Source: Polytrichum commune
Taxonomy: Eukaryota; Streptophyta; Polytrichopsida; Polytrichales; Polytrichaceae
Direction of reading: 5' to 3'
Length of the DNA stretch: 64,000 nt
Assembly: GCA_950295325.1 (NCBI GenBank)
Contig: OX485805.1
Coordinates: 18,589,501 to 18,653,500 of the forward strand
The notes under the pieces were generated by a model. It did not search any database and was not told the origin of the DNA. It saw only the letters and a program-made list of their open reading frames with translations. Position numbers and translations under genes: made by a program. Below are positions 1 to 12,534 of this stretch, piece after piece (position 1 is the first letter of the stretch; the number at the start of each line of letters is the position of its first letter).

Positions 1-340
1 AAGGAGATCCATGGATGGTAACCGTACCGAGAGGCACATCTAGGTTAAGCCAAGAAATCCAACGAATGAACTTCACAAGTACATTTTACATTCGGACATT
101 ATAACTGCTGTAAATAGATCCGGGCAGCCTAAAATTAGACTGTAACCGGATACAGGGATAAAATTAGCCTGAAATGAACATGTGGCATTAGGGGAAGTTA
201 GGACTAACCACCACATCTAATTAAAGATAGATTTTGAACACTATATAAGAGGCCAAACTTAAGGCACCTAATACACTTCATTTGAACACGCAAACTCTAC
301 ATGAGTGTCGGAGCCTCTAGCACTCTCTCAAGCTAGTACA

Positions 341-830
341 TTTAGCCGAGGTTTTCGTGCCCTAACTCGGAGGGCAATCGAGCTAGCATCGCAATTAGCC
401 GAGGTTTTCGTGCCCTAACTCGGAGGGCAATCGAGCTAGCATCGCAATTAGCCGAGGCATTCGAGCCCTAACTCGGAGGGCATTGGAATATTAATGCGAG
501 TAGCCGAGGCATTCGAGCCCTAACTCGGAGGGCATTGGAATATTAATGCGAGTAGCCGAGGCATTCGAGCCCTAACTCGGAGGGCATTGGAATACTAATA
601 CAATTAGCCGAGGCATTCGAGCCCTAACTCGGAGGGCATTGGAATATTAATGCGAGTAGCCGAGGCATACTTAAGCCCTAACTCGGAGGGCATTGGAGAC
701 AATCATGCACGAAGATAGCTAGCCGAGGCAAATACATACCCTAACTCGGAGGGCATTCTAAAGTGTTAAAATATTTAGCCGAGGTTCTCAAATCCTAACT
801 CGGAGGATATTAGCACATGTTACTACACTA
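341..830. repeat. minisatellite, ~53-bp unit, about 9 copies
   Basis: The block AGCCGAGG followed by CCTAACTCGGAGGGCA recurs at about 343, 397, 450, 502, 553, 605, 658, 721 and 777. The spacing is 51-54 bp, with one 63-bp step. The first two units share one spacer variant, the middle ones another, and the last two are the most diverged. Each unit carries a small inverted pair (CCGAG/CTCGG). No coding frame is shared across the units. Confidence 0.9.
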
Positions 831-2060
831 AGGCAAATTGGTCAGAGCTTCGGATTAAGTTTGCTCCGGTAACTAAGACCTTTGACGAAGGAGAATTTCG
901 AGCCGAAGGACCCGAAGGGAAATAATTACAGAGAGGAGGAAATCTCATTCGGCGGTACACTCGAGTTAATCCCCAACCTCAAGCCGGCCAAGTAAGATAA
1001 ATTATTACAGTAAAAGCCCAAGTCACTCATATTTGAGGAAGGTAAGTTGTGGGCTTACCGGCTTACCATCACGTCATACCGGGTATGACTAGATACTAAA
1101 TTATTACGCGGTGCCAAATCCAATTCAAAGGGAATTAGCCTAAGGGGATTTCAAAGCATCTAAGGGGAACACTTGGGGAAATTTAGGCCATGAGTTTAAT
1201 ACCTCATAAATGAGGGTGATAGTAATCAAACATCTTTAAGTGGAAATCGGTTTACCATATACATTAGAATCAACAAGGATTCTAATCCCTCAAATATTCT
1301 CAAGTGAATTTGGAATGTTGAAGGACCAAGGATACCATCAGAACAATATAATCAAGGTTAAAGAGGCAAGATGATTCTCAAGATTTTCATAATGTTAAAG
1401 AATATGTTTTGAACTAGAAACTCTTTATGAAGACATTCTCGGAATATTCTTAGAAAGTAATGAAGATTAGATGCATTCGAACCATGAAAGATATTGTTTG
1501 CAACATTTAGAGTTTCCCTTGAAACACTTAACCTCGACATTAGGATTTCGGGGAACATAATCTCGAAAACCTAAGGCACTTTCTCCTTGGAGATTTATAA
1601 AAAGGGATCTTCAAATACAACATTCCGGAATTGAAGAAATAAGATTATCTTGCGAGATCTTTCAAACCATGAAAGATGCAAGAGCGAATAGATGATTAAG
1701 AACTAAGGAAAGTAGTTTCTTAGAGAGCACTTTAATATTAGATTTCGGGGAACATAAACTTGTAACCTCAGGTCAACGATTCCAAGAGGATTTCAAAAGC
1801 AATAAATTAAAGATCACAAGAATTAGTCAACAAAGAGTTAACGGACACCTTCACAAGTTTTGGAAACTAAGAGAATCTAATTTTGGTGGGAGTAACTTCC
1901 ATGTAAACCGGTCAGCAGCGGGTTACACCGTCTAAGTTTGCTGAGGGTTTGAAGGTGACCTCGACATTAGGGACCACAAACAAAGTGTTCCAATGAAACC
2001 GGGCAAACAATCAATTGTAATATGGAGGATCCCATCAAGGAAGACAAAAGGATTGTGCCT
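831..2060. other. non-coding stretch, no gene recognised
   Basis: No open frame with recognisable protein similarity on either strand. The phrase around TTTCGGGGAACATAA occurs near 1545 and 1745, and CCTCGACATTAGG near 1532 and 1958, so the stretch is internally repetitive. It could be the long terminal or internal non-coding part of an element, but no LTR pair can be shown. Confidence 0.5.
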
Positions 2061-2065
2061 ACACT

Positions 2066-2085
2066 CCATGGGTGAACACCCGTGG
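2066..2085. repeat. dispersed palindrome, copy upstream of 2.3 kb
   Basis: Near-perfect inverted repeat with arms close to CCCACGGGTG and CACCCGTGGG around an AA centre. A more degenerate relative lies at about 2302-2321. It belongs to the family described at 5940-6493 and 33721-33868. Confidence 0.7.
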
Positions 2086-2351
2086 ATAATTTGTTCCCAC
2101 CATGCACATTGGAGGACTCCCACATATTAAACATGTTGGCAAATATGACAATGCACATGAAAATTCACAAAAAGATGCCTTTAAAAGTGGTAATTTGAAC
2201 ATCCGTGGGACAAATGTCAATGTCTACGGCTTTCTAAGTAATGCTCACAAAATTAAAATTGAGCATCAAACAGGCTAGATGGTGTCAACAATCTAGCCCA
2301 CCCACGAGAGTCCACCCGTGGATACCGAGGAATGAGCAATGCAACTTTAAT

Positions 2352-5335
2352 CTAAAGGTCTTCTGTTGGTACCCCATCCTCCAAAGTATCTCCATCAGTC
2401 ATTTTCTCACCTCTGGTGCATCGATCTAAATTATCCTTTGCGAAAAGAATTTGCCGAGCTGGGATGAGTACATTGTCATCGGACGCATTCTTTTGTCTTG
2501 TCCATGATGCCACAACACAATCTAGGGATTGATGAGCTGGTGCATAGTCCTTGAGCCTCGTCCATCGAAAAGATTTTGCCATGTCCCATTCCTCATAACG
2601 TTCGTCTAAGGTCTTCTTGTTCCTTTGGCCAAGGACCGGTACATAATATACAATCTCAATGGAACGAGCATGAGAACCGAGATGTGCCAAATTTGGCTCA
2701 TAAATCACTCGTCTCATCCACACTGGATTAGGACAATCCTCACTAGGACGTAATAACACATAATGGCCGACCCTAATATGTGCACCGGGATGGAAGGTAT
2801 CAATAGGTCGAGAACTAGCTGGCCCCACGTAAGCATAGTCAGTGATGTTTTCCTCAAGTAGATGCACATTATCCACATGTAGGGTTGGTGCAATGGAGAA
2901 CCGTGTAGCAGGCCAAAAAGGCTCGCTAAGTTCAGATGGAGTTGGGAGTAAAGGATGATCCATAGCCGCAAGCACATTCTCCCAATATAAAATTGTTGGC
3001 GCAATGGACTCCATATATTGACCCGAACTATCTTGATCTGCCGTATCCTTCCAATACTTAATAAAACCTTTCACCCCAAGCTTTATGTTCACCGAATCTT
3101 TCATCTCCCTTTTTGGAACGGGACGGGGACACCCTACAAAAACAAACATACAATGAGCTCGGAGCAATACCACAGACTAACTGCCCACGGGTGATCACCC
3201 GTGGGCCACATATTTCACACCATGTATTTCTTAGTGCACTTCCAAAGCAATACAAACAAGGGACCCACTAACCTGTAGGGACCATGGTCTTCTTTGTAAT
3301 AGGATCCACATTCCAAAGAGCAATTCCTCCTCCAGGCACCCAACTTGGATCTGTACAATACACTTTGTACTGCATCAATGGCACTCCTTGAGGGTCTACA
3401 TAAAAACGGAATTGGTGCGCCTTGGAATGCCCAATAAGTCGATCTTGACCAAACTCATTGTAGTATCCCTTCACCCATTCCTTGAAATCAGCAACCTCGT
3501 GGATCAAGGACGGGACAATAGTGGGATCCCCAGCAGCCATGAACGATGCCATGAGGTTTGGGAGTGTATGGCAATCCTCAATTTTCAGCCTTTGTCCAAA
3601 CCTCCCAAACATTGCATCCACATTCTCATGCGTATGTCCAACAATAAAAAAAGACACCATGACTTCCCGAAAAATTCCCTTTGCAGTCAGAGCTGACCAA
3701 AACAACATGTTGTATTTTGATTTGTTGTCCTTCGCACAATTGTCCATTTGAACAAGCAAGAGGGGTGGCAAACCTGTAGGTGGAATAATTTCGGGCGGTG
3801 GCAAGGGAAGTACTCCTGAATACTTCTCTACACCAACCACTAGTGTGTCGTGTAAAGGGTCACCTATGGAAGAAATAAGAATGTGTCTACTAGAGCAGAC
3901 AGGTTGTACCTCAAGTTGACAAAGCAACTTCATAATGGAGGTGATAGTGAAGTTGGCATCGGATGGGTACATATCAAGGACATAATGCGCATAATTCACA
4001 TCTGAGTGACCATGTGCAATCATCCCCGCAATGGATATGGGGAATCGCTCGAATTTGTCAACACGTTTGTTTTTGTGCACGAAAACGGGAAGCGCCGTTT
4101 TCCCATAATCCATTTTGTCATGGATTATACAAAGCACCTCATTGGGAGCATACTTTGACAAAATCCTATCTTTGTAGTAATTGTTTCTATGAGCCTCTTG
4201 CAATGTTAGATGACAAAGGCTAGCATTCGAGATGGCCAAGTGACCAACTGTGTTCTTTGTGTGTATTCGTAACAAATCCTTGAATGCTGCGCAAGTTCCA
4301 CAACGAGAGAAGTTGTCATCGGGGCTCTTTATAACATACTGCTTGTAATGTTGTCGATGTAGGCGGCTGAAACTCGACATAGAGATAGGCGTGTACCCTA
4401 GGTCTCCGTCCAAGTTGTTCACTTCCTACAACAGGTTGGACCACGTTGTTGCCACATGGAGCATCTCCGATCCTATCTTTTCACCAGTTGGAAGAGTTCG
4501 AGTCATATGGGGCATGGCGTCCGCCCTACCCTCAACCAATACTCCAAGGGTGGCTCGTGCCTGCACTGTATTCGTCCTTGGGTTTCTGGTTCCTGTATTT
4601 CTATGATCTCGAGATCTAACCCCCATCAAGCTTTCGGCCTTGTTCCTATTATATTGTGCCCTTGATATCATATAAATGTTCATCCATGCACGAGTGCATA
4701 TTGTTCTCCCTTCCACAATAACCATTTCCCTTCCGTTGTGCTCATGTTTCTGGATCGTTTGGAACACAGACAAGGCTATGAGCTTCCAAGCATTGAATGG
4801 CAAGGCGAAGTAGTGTTCCCGAATACTAATCAACAAAGGCCTTAGGAATACCTGGCAACAATGCTCCGAACAACAATCCACCGCTGTTAACATCCGGGCA
4901 TGCTCCTCAGTGGCTCCCCAAATTTTCTTCCCAGGTGGCCGAGGTGCATGCACACATCCTCGCAGTGTTGTATTGGCGTTTTCCAAGCAAGCGCCGATGA
5001 CTTTGAACTTCGCGGGTCGCATTATGATGGACCAACAATATTTCCGCCAATGTATGTCCTTCAAATTTGGTGAGTGAAAGTGGCCAGCGGTGCAGAGTAT
5101 TCTCCCAATCCCGCGAAATAACATTGTCAGTTGGGTTCATGATAAGAACTCCAACATCCTCAGCGCCTAGGATGCTATTGTCAACACAATCCAATGGATT
5201 TGTGTTGCAAATCAATCCATCACACAAAGCATGGCCCTCATTATCAAAGAGGACAACAACCTTCCCCTTCAAGTCCGTCCTCGACAATCCAATGTAATGT
5301 GGAATCTGAACATCAACATCAAAGTATGTCAACAC
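2352..5335 (-). pseudogene. decayed DUF7869-type (transposon-like) protein gene
   Basis: Two exons can be read. The first runs from about 5335 (or a CAG acceptor near 5305) to 3273, the second from 3133 to 2352; the splice is phase 1 to 2 and keeps the frame. The core is the block VQMDNCAKDNKSKYN, then GIFREVMVSFFIVGHTHENV and DAMFGRF. I recognise this acidic D..N / GHTHENVD pattern as the DUF7869 family, which is usually annotated in repeated, transposon-like genes; the reaction is not established. An N-terminal Cys pair (CGTCAAF) may bind metal. Lesions: an in-frame TAG at 4428-4426 and a frame change near 5035-5020, after the residues HHNATRE. The intron at 3272-3134 holds a perfect 24-bp palindrome. 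Downstream codons remain open to the stop at 2352. Confidence 0.7.
3183..3206. repeat. perfect 24-bp palindrome inside an intron
   Basis: A perfectly self-complementary 24-mer built from GCCCACGGGTGA and its complement TCACCCGTGGGC. It lies wholly within the 3134-3272 intron of the DUF7869-type gene, so splicing would remove it. Confidence 0.85.
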
Positions 5336-5350
5336 ACATTAAACACACGC

Positions 5351-5370
5351 TCACGGGCGTTCACCCGTGG
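5351..5370. repeat. dispersed palindrome near the 5' end of the DUF7869-type gene
   Basis: Arms TCACGGGCG / TTCACCCGTGG, one mismatch from the family consensus. It lies just beyond the most upstream readable codon of the gene on the minus strand, so in its 5' region or a first intron. Confidence 0.7.
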
Positions 5371-5939
5371 GGACATCATTGACATCTAAGCATAATATTT
5401 ACATACATGTAGGGGTGAGCTCTACACCTCACTTCACACAACTCAAGTGAAGTATGTGTAACTTATCATATCCCCATTGGGAGAATGACTCTTCTTACCA
5501 ACTTCCACAAAGCCCCAACATCAAATCATTTAGAACCTTCACACCAAAACTAACACCCCTAACACTAACCCCGCCCCCACGACATTCTTAGTATGTGCAA
5601 GCTCACATACTTGTGCACATTTGTTACTACGCATGTAGGTGTCACACTTGCTAGCCCAAGTGCTAGTGAAATAATTGCCATAATTCAGGATAGTGTTCAC
5701 TATGTCAACATTCAAGTTTAACGAATATCATCGAAACCATATATCATAATGCATCTCGCAACTCCCAATTCGTAGTAATGTGTCCCTATTACCCATGGAC
5801 AACATATTTCACTTAAATCTAGAAAATTCACAAGTAAGCATAATTGCATCTACAACTATTAAATATGTCACACACATGACATATGGCTAACTTATAAGCA
5901 CACATATGTAGGGAAAACTAGAATACAAACCATAAACTT
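5371..5939. other. non-coding spacer
   Basis: No gene seen. A phrase of about 80 bp around CACACACATGACATATGGCT is present near 5870 and again near 6090, so the end of this spacer is duplicated together with the palindromes that follow. Confidence 0.5.
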
Positions 5940-6493
5940 CCACAGGTGAACACCCGTGGGGGCTTCCATGCTGGTGCCGGAGTCTCCCACGGGTGAACAC
6001 CCGTGGCGTCTCCCATGCTGGTGCCGGAGTCTCCCACAGGTGAACACCCGTGGGAGGCTACCATGCTGGCATCTACAACTACTAAGCATGTCACACACAT
6101 GACATATGGCTAACTTATATCCACACACATGTAAGGAGAACTGAAATACAAACCATAAGCTCCCACGGGTGAACACCCGTGGGGGCTCCCAACCGGGTGC
6201 CAGAGTCTCCCACGGGTGAACACCCGTGGGGGCCCCCAACCGGGTGCCAGAGTCTCCCACAGGTGAACACCCGTGGGGGCCCCCAACCAGGTGCCAGAGT
6301 CTCCCACGAGTGAACACCCGTGGCAGACTCGGCCGTACGGGGGGGTACGGCCAGAGTGTTGCCACGTGTGCACACGTGGCAGACTCGGCCGTACGGGGGA
6401 GGGTCCGGCCAGAGTGTTGCCACGGGTGCACACGTGGCAGACTCGGCCGTACGGGGGGGTCCGGCCAAAATGTTGCCACGGGTGCACCCGTGA
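5940..6493. repeat. cluster of about ten palindromes in tandem units
   Basis: Copies lie at about 5940, 5986, 6033, 6162, 6209, 6256, 6303, 6361, 6419 and 6475. The first seven have arms like CCCACGGGTG and CACCCGTGGG with an AA centre and recur every 46-47 bp within each sub-block, separated by a GGTGCCAGAGTCTC-like spacer. The last three are a variant (GCCACGTGTG/CACACGTGGC, perfect at 6361-6380) spaced about 57-58 bp by a CTCGGCCGTACGGGGG spacer. Open frames here on both strands are by-products of the repeat period. It resembles a CRISPR array only superficially, because the 'spacers' are themselves repeated. Confidence 0.9.
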
Positions 6494-8340
6494 GAAACTA
6501 GATGCAAATTAGGGTTATAACACTAACCTCTTCATCCATGTGAGGCACACTCTCCATGGTAAGCTCCTCAAGAGTCAAGGGGGATGGGCTCAAATGAGGA
6601 GAAAGAAATGAGCCTCCAAATGGTCGCCCCTATATAGGAGGTGAGCATGCCCTCCAAATTCGAAAGTACATAGTAGGCATTGGGGCAACGCACATGCACC
6701 CTAATTCTGGCGTCCGTCGGCGGGCGCCAACGGAATTCATCCACGACAGGGTGGCGCAGTGGCGGAAATACCCCGGCGCCGGGGACCACAGCCAGCTGCG
6801 CTCCACACCGCTGCTACTGCCCAATTTACTGCAAACTTACTGCGCCGGGAAAATTGCCACTATTTTTACTGCGGGGAAGAATTACTGCCGTTTCTGCAAC
6901 TTCGACGCACCTTCCCTCTGCAGACTCCCAGCCAGGGCTCTAGACCAGGGGCTCCAGGAGCTTCAACAGACAGAGCTTCAACCGTACTCACTTGGGAGAG
7001 TGGAGCTAGGGTTTGAAAGTACTTGCATTGTATGATTAGTTTATGTTGTGGGCAGTGCACGTTTAACCGATATGGAAGGGGAGAACTATCGCATGACCCC
7101 ATTAGCAAATAGTCATCCAAGCTTGGTTATGACACAGAGTTCTCAAAATTCCGAAACGGTGTCTTTTGATCCACTCTCGGGGAAAGGTCGTATGCGAGCA
7201 AAGAGCGGAGAGCGGAGAGCAGAAAGTAGAGGTTGAAGAGCAGAAATTAGACATTTGGAATGCCATTTTAAGGTGAATCAACTCCTATAACCGTGGAATT
7301 TTTTGACAACTTTATTACTAATTTAAACTTTTGATATGTATAATTGTGGATTTTCAATCTAAAAATATAGTCTTTGTACATGTTTCCACCGCTTTGGTTT
7401 AGGGTGTAGGGTTCATCACAATTTCCATGCATCAATTAGGGCTGACGTCATGATGAGGTCAAAGTTCAAGAGCCGCGCATCGGCCTTCACTTATCTATTT
7501 CAATATCTTTTATCCATTTTCCTTTTAAGAATCGAAATTTATGTGATTGTTCATTTGTCACTAATCTCTTTTATTTATTCACTAAATGGTTAACATCCAT
7601 GCCCAATCAATCTTAAATTATTTTTTATTAACATTAAAGACTTCTCAAAGACTTATTATCTTCTATGTTCAATTTCTTTTTATTAACATTCTTTTTAATT
7701 TATCCCTTATAGAATCCTAATTCTTTTGGTTGTTCAATTGTGAATCATCCCTTCTATTCATCAACAACTTTGTTAACATTTATGCCCTACCATCTTTAAT
7801 TTTAATTTTCCTCACTTCTCAGTCTTAAAGACTTGTTACCTTCAAAAAAAAATTTATTGTTTTTTTCCATTTGCCATTTCTAATTTTTTAAAATTTTAAT
7901 CCATTGTCCATTTTTTTAATTTTTTTTTACATTCTTGATTTTTGTTCTATTTTTTTTCCTTTTGAGAAAACTCATTTTTGGGTTGTTTATTTGCCAATGA
8001 TCTCTTCTAATGATTAACTCTTTGGATAACATCAATACCCTATCTATCTTAATTTTCATTTTTCTCTCCTATGATTTCTCAAAGACTTCTACTCTTCAAT
8101 TCTTTGTAGCTTATTTTCATTTTTATAGCCATACTAACTTTTTCTAATTTCTCTCAAAAACATATAACTCATGCATGTTTCATGCGAGGGTTTAGGGTAT
8201 GGATGTACCATAGGCAAAGATTGATTATAGTTGTAATTCAGTGGTAAAAATGAGATTAACACAATTTGAAAACATAAAAGTAGCCATTACAATGGCTCTC
8301 CAAATTGGAGATATGATTGACTGGTTGAGAAAAACAAAAT
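6494..8340. other. non-coding region; GC-rich block then AT-rich block
   Basis: 6560-7030 is GC-richer (GCGCCGGGG-type runs) and could be a promoter or leader of the gene at 2.3-5.3 kb, but no TATA box or start is convincing. The block CCTCCAAATTCGAAAGTACA at about 6651 recurs with one change near 27771. A run of GAGAGCGGAGAGC repeats lies at about 7203-7222. 7260-8340 is strongly AT-rich with poly-T tracts and shows no gene. Confidence 0.5.
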
Positions 8341-8346
8341 TGAGGT

Positions 8347-11300
8347 CTATTCACTAATAGCCTCATCATCCACATAAATCAAACCGTTACCAACAAAGCT
8401 GGTGGATAGAGAAATAGAACCACCAACACAATCACTAGGGCTGGCTTGAATGTTAGTCAAGCCAATCTCAAAATCAACATCTGCATCAACATCTAAGAAT
8501 TTCAAAACATGAGGGTTATACTTCGGAGAGGCATTTGACTGGAGAGATGGAGATGCTTGTAGTGCTTGTAGCTTAGCAATTTCTTCTGCATACGAAGGGA
8601 GTCTCCAACTCTTAGTTGGACTAGGATAGTCTCTGCAATATTGCAACATTTTAAAGAGTTTAGGCACAAGTGATATCATGGTTCTAAAAAAACTATGAAT
8701 ATTGACCAATGAAATAGAAAGAGTAAGCGGTACTTACTTACTCAGAGTCCTCAACACGACGCCGCTTCACTGCAGCAACCTTCTTTGGTTTCTTTGCAAC
8801 TGGCACATGGGCTTGAGGAGGTGGAGGAGGTGGAGGAGGTGGAGGAGGTGGAGGAGGTGGAGGTGGTGGAGCAATAGACATCATAGGCTGAAGAACAACC
8901 CCAAACAACTTTTTGTCACTCTCCAGGCCCAGTACGTGCCTGCCAGTACTCTTGCAAGCACGAATAGAATTGCCTACAAAGAAATCAACAATTTGTAATA
9001 AGTACCATATTCACAAAGTGATTAGTTTGAATTCAGATCAAGGACATCAATGAAGTGAAATTCATACCAGTGGCAGCTGCAACATCAATAACCAAGTCCC
9101 CGACTGTGGTTAGAGCCATAATGAGGCATGAAAAGAAGTACTCATCCTTTTCTCTTGGGCCTCTCCACTGTCGAGCACCATCCATGAGTGGATTGGTGCA
9201 GAAATTAATCAATGTGTCGTTGAGGCCAACGTCCACACCCTGTGCCACCAACTCTGGTACATAACGAATGGAAAATGTAGAAGTCCAAGACACGGAGTCC
9301 TCGGGCCGCGTAACCCGCTTGAGAAGAAGGATATTGAATCTGTTCGTGGTGGTATTGGGAATCCTTGCCGAGCTAATGGGCAAGAAATTGACCCCCATCC
9401 ACTCCTTACACACAGCAAAGCCAAAAGAATCATAAAACCTCTCAATGTCCTCAAGGAACTCTCCATTATCAAATGGAAAAAAAAGTAACAAGACACCATT
9501 ACCATGTAGAATCTCATCTGCAAAATCAAACAACTCCTGCAAGTAGTCTTCACTCTTCTCATTCCAAGTGGGTACTACTGATGATGGCACCGAGACAGTT
9601 GGAACTGGCAGACCTTCCGGTAAGTCTGCAATTACCAAGTCAGCTGCTCCACGCAATGAAGGCACGCCGTGGATTCTCCATGAGCGAGAAGGAGAGCATG
9701 ATACAACAAACTTGCGCACCTCACGAAAGAACTGCTGCTGCTTAAGAATGGAGTCGTTGATGACAAGGACTTGCGGTCTGCTCTCAGAAGAAGGATGCTG
9801 AGATAGAGAGGGACGAGTTGGTACCTTCACATGACTCTGAGTGAGTAGAAAGGGCTCATTATCAGCTTCGCCCATAAGAGTGTCTTCAATTGTGGCAGAT
9901 CCAGTGGCAACCACTGAAGCAACAATTGCTCTACTATTCTTGGACACTCCAGTTGTTGAAGTCTTCGCAGCAAGCTTCTTCTTACCAGAAGACTTCTCTC
10001 CATCCAAGGTAGGTGAAACTTCAAGAACAACAATCTCTTCAACTTCTTGTGCATCATCATCATTAGGGAGATCCTGTGTGATAGTTAAGGATTTCTTGAT
10101 CTCAGACTCTGAGTCAGGCACAAAGCCCTTAGGACATTCAATGTACCAACAACATTCAATGAGATGCTCTCTACTAAAGTTCTTCTTCTGTGCCTTTGAG
10201 AAGATGAAGGTCGGTGAAGAAGAATCGCACCACCCCTGCACACAAGGAGGTAGCTTCCGAATTGCCCCAACTTTAAAAAGAACGTGCTTCATATACCTTC
10301 AAAATTCAGCAAAAGACACTAGATGAGATTGGTAAAAAAATCATGAATGAGCAAGGCACACATAACATCACACTAAAGCAAAACCGCAAGCAGCCATCGG
10401 CATTGGAAAAAAAAATGTAATGAAATGAATAAATAACTAACTCATACCTGAGGCAAAGCCGCTTCACAAGAAGATCCCCATCCTTGACTTTATCAAACAC
10501 AAGGGATTTATTGTGTGCATCAGAACCAGATAAGAAGGAGTTAAATGCCTTGTCCCAAAGGCAAATCCGCCAAGTGTCAATGTAGTCCTGAAGACTCTCT
10601 ACATCCTTGGACTTATCAACCCCACCCACTAGTGCTATGTAACCAACAAGCTCTTGAGTGGCACTCTCTTCTATCCCTGCCCAAAGAGCAGCACGGTCCA
10701 TCCATTTCTTGAGCGTGTCCTCACCAGCAGGGTATTTTGGAAACCTGAGGTCCTTTCGAACAGTTTTTGAACTGTTCCACCACTTGAGCCAACGCACTTT
10801 GTACTTGGGCTCAACCGTTGCAGTTGCCACCATCTGCAGTTTTTCTAGTGACATCTCAACTTTGGCAGCAACGTGTGCACTATAATGCGCAATAACCTGC
10901 ATGTCCAAGGAAGTAATGCATCAGTAGAGGCAGAGCTAAGGTCTTGAGTCGAAATCAAAATCCAAGTAAAATTCACTCACCTCTTCTATGAAGCCCTCCC
11001 CTACGGCTGGATTAGCAACTGATTGGGTTTTGTTGAAGTAGGTAAATAGCTCCTCCTTCTTCTTAGCAATAGCCTTGTCAACATATTCCTGGAGTCCTGA
11101 ATCGCTATGCATGCTTTCATCCACCTCTTCCAAGTATAACTGCCCAGCCTCACTACCCACTTGGACTATGTCATCCTGAAGAATGAAGCAAAAAATCAAA
11201 ACTAAACTCTCAAATCAAGTGATTGCGGATAAGGGAGAAACCAAAAGGAATTGAGAACCTTACACTGAAGATGAAGTTGACCATCAAATCTCTAGTAAGT

Positions 11301-12425
11301 GGGTACCACGTCTTCTTTGACTTCGTGAGGCATGATTTGATTTGCTCCGGAGTAAGCATGGGCTTGAAGTACTCAATGTCATACGATCCGTATTTCCCAA
11401 TACGGTGAAGAGTATGAACTAAGCTAGTCTTCACATGTGCCGTTTGATTGGACCTGTACAATTGGCATGTCAGATTGCATAAATTGTGAAGCGCCAAATA
11501 AGAGGATAAAAAAAAATATGAGATCAATAATAAAGTACCTGTTGATATCGTGCATGGCAGTGAGGATATCTCCACGACCTCCAGCGGTATCAAGTACAAC
11601 GCATTCAGGATTACCATTCTTTGAAACCCAATGTTGATCTTCAGCATGAAGGGTTTCAATCACCTCCTTCCAAGCTAAGAGCCTATGGTTACCATCATAA
11701 ACAAAGAACATTGAACCACTCAAGTCCACGAGGTCAGGATCTCATTTCAAACAGTTTTTGAATGCATCATTTTCTTGTATCCAGCAAGGGCTTCATTGTT
11801 GTACATCCTCTTGAGTGACAACCCTGATATGACCCTCGTCATCCGTCACAGACACATAAATAACACCTGAATGGGGCTTGTATCCATACCGAAACGCTCC
11901 CATCAACTTAACAACATCACATCGAAGTGTAGGTCTAACCATGGACATGTGAACCATCCTACACAATGGAATTCGAAGGACTGCTTTTGAGACGGGCTGC
12001 CGCCTCATACTTTCGATTACCTCATACATATTGCCATGGAGCAATGTGGTTTGCACATTGTTCCCAACCTTCGTCAAGCCTTTAACTTGCCTTCGAGCAC
12101 GCTCCATAGGTGACTAAAAATGGCCTCCATCACCACTACTCTGGCCTTGACTAGAATTAGCATGAGGATAGTGACTATGATCCCCTACCGAATCCATCCC
12201 AAGTGAAGGCTGCGACTCATCACCGTCGTCGCGATCTCCACTCTCACTGGACTCAGACTGAGGAATGCGCCGTACCCTTCTCTTTTCCTTCCTTGGTGCA
12301 ATGCCTACATCAGGCGACCCGTGCATAACTTCCAAATCCATGTCTCCTCTGCAAAGACTCCCCGAAACGCTTATTGATGACCCTCCAGTTGCAACCTCCA
12401 CACCTTCATTCACAATCGACATCAT
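8347..12425 (-). pseudogene. ParB-like / permuted DNA-methyltransferase-like fusion, 5' end broken
   Basis: Exons read on the minus strand: 12425-11539 (damaged), 11453-11264, 11175-10981, 10896-10448, 10296-9068, 8973-8742 and 8632-8347. All six junctions have GT-AG sites with matching phase, so the last six exons plus the 3' part of exon 1 are continuous. Exon 1 ends with MFFVYDGNHRLLAWKEV, the D/N-G-N/Q-H-R pattern of ParB/sulfiredoxin-like domains. Exon 10296-9068 has DLVIADLPEG (position of motif IV, normally DPPY-like) and ends in GDLVIDVAAATG, which joins NSIRACKSTGRHVLGLESD across the splice; this is AdoMet motif I of N4/N6-type DNA methyltransferases. Order IV then I means a permuted (beta-type) fold. 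A run of about 16 prolines, a KKPKK / KRRR basic patch and an acidic tail follow. Lesions: in-frame TAG at 12116-12114 and frame changes near 11790-11740. The DLPE motif is atypical, so catalysis is uncertain. The 3' six exons look under recent constraint. Confidence 0.72.
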
Positions 12426-12534
12426 ACCAATCTGCACAAAAAGAACTCAAAGTGGCCCCAGTCTAGGTCACAAGCAAACACCACCCCTCAAAACAGAAAT
12501 CAAACAAATGCAACTCAAACACTAAATTCAACCC
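12426..12534. other. short spacer between the ParB/methyltransferase gene and satellite
   Basis: On the minus strand a splice acceptor (pyrimidine tract then TGCAG) directly precedes the first readable exon, so a 5' non-coding exon may lie here or in the satellite. Nothing else is seen. Confidence 0.4.

Noticed and set aside
5940-6493. CRISPR array
   Set aside because: Spacers are not unique, the repeats are perfect palindromes, and the genome is eukaryotic.
5892-6512. Long overlapping open frames on both strands with HGCSPVG / GVHPWE peptides
   Set aside because: They are produced by the tandem palindromes, whose period keeps several frames open; no start, splice or codon signal supports a protein.
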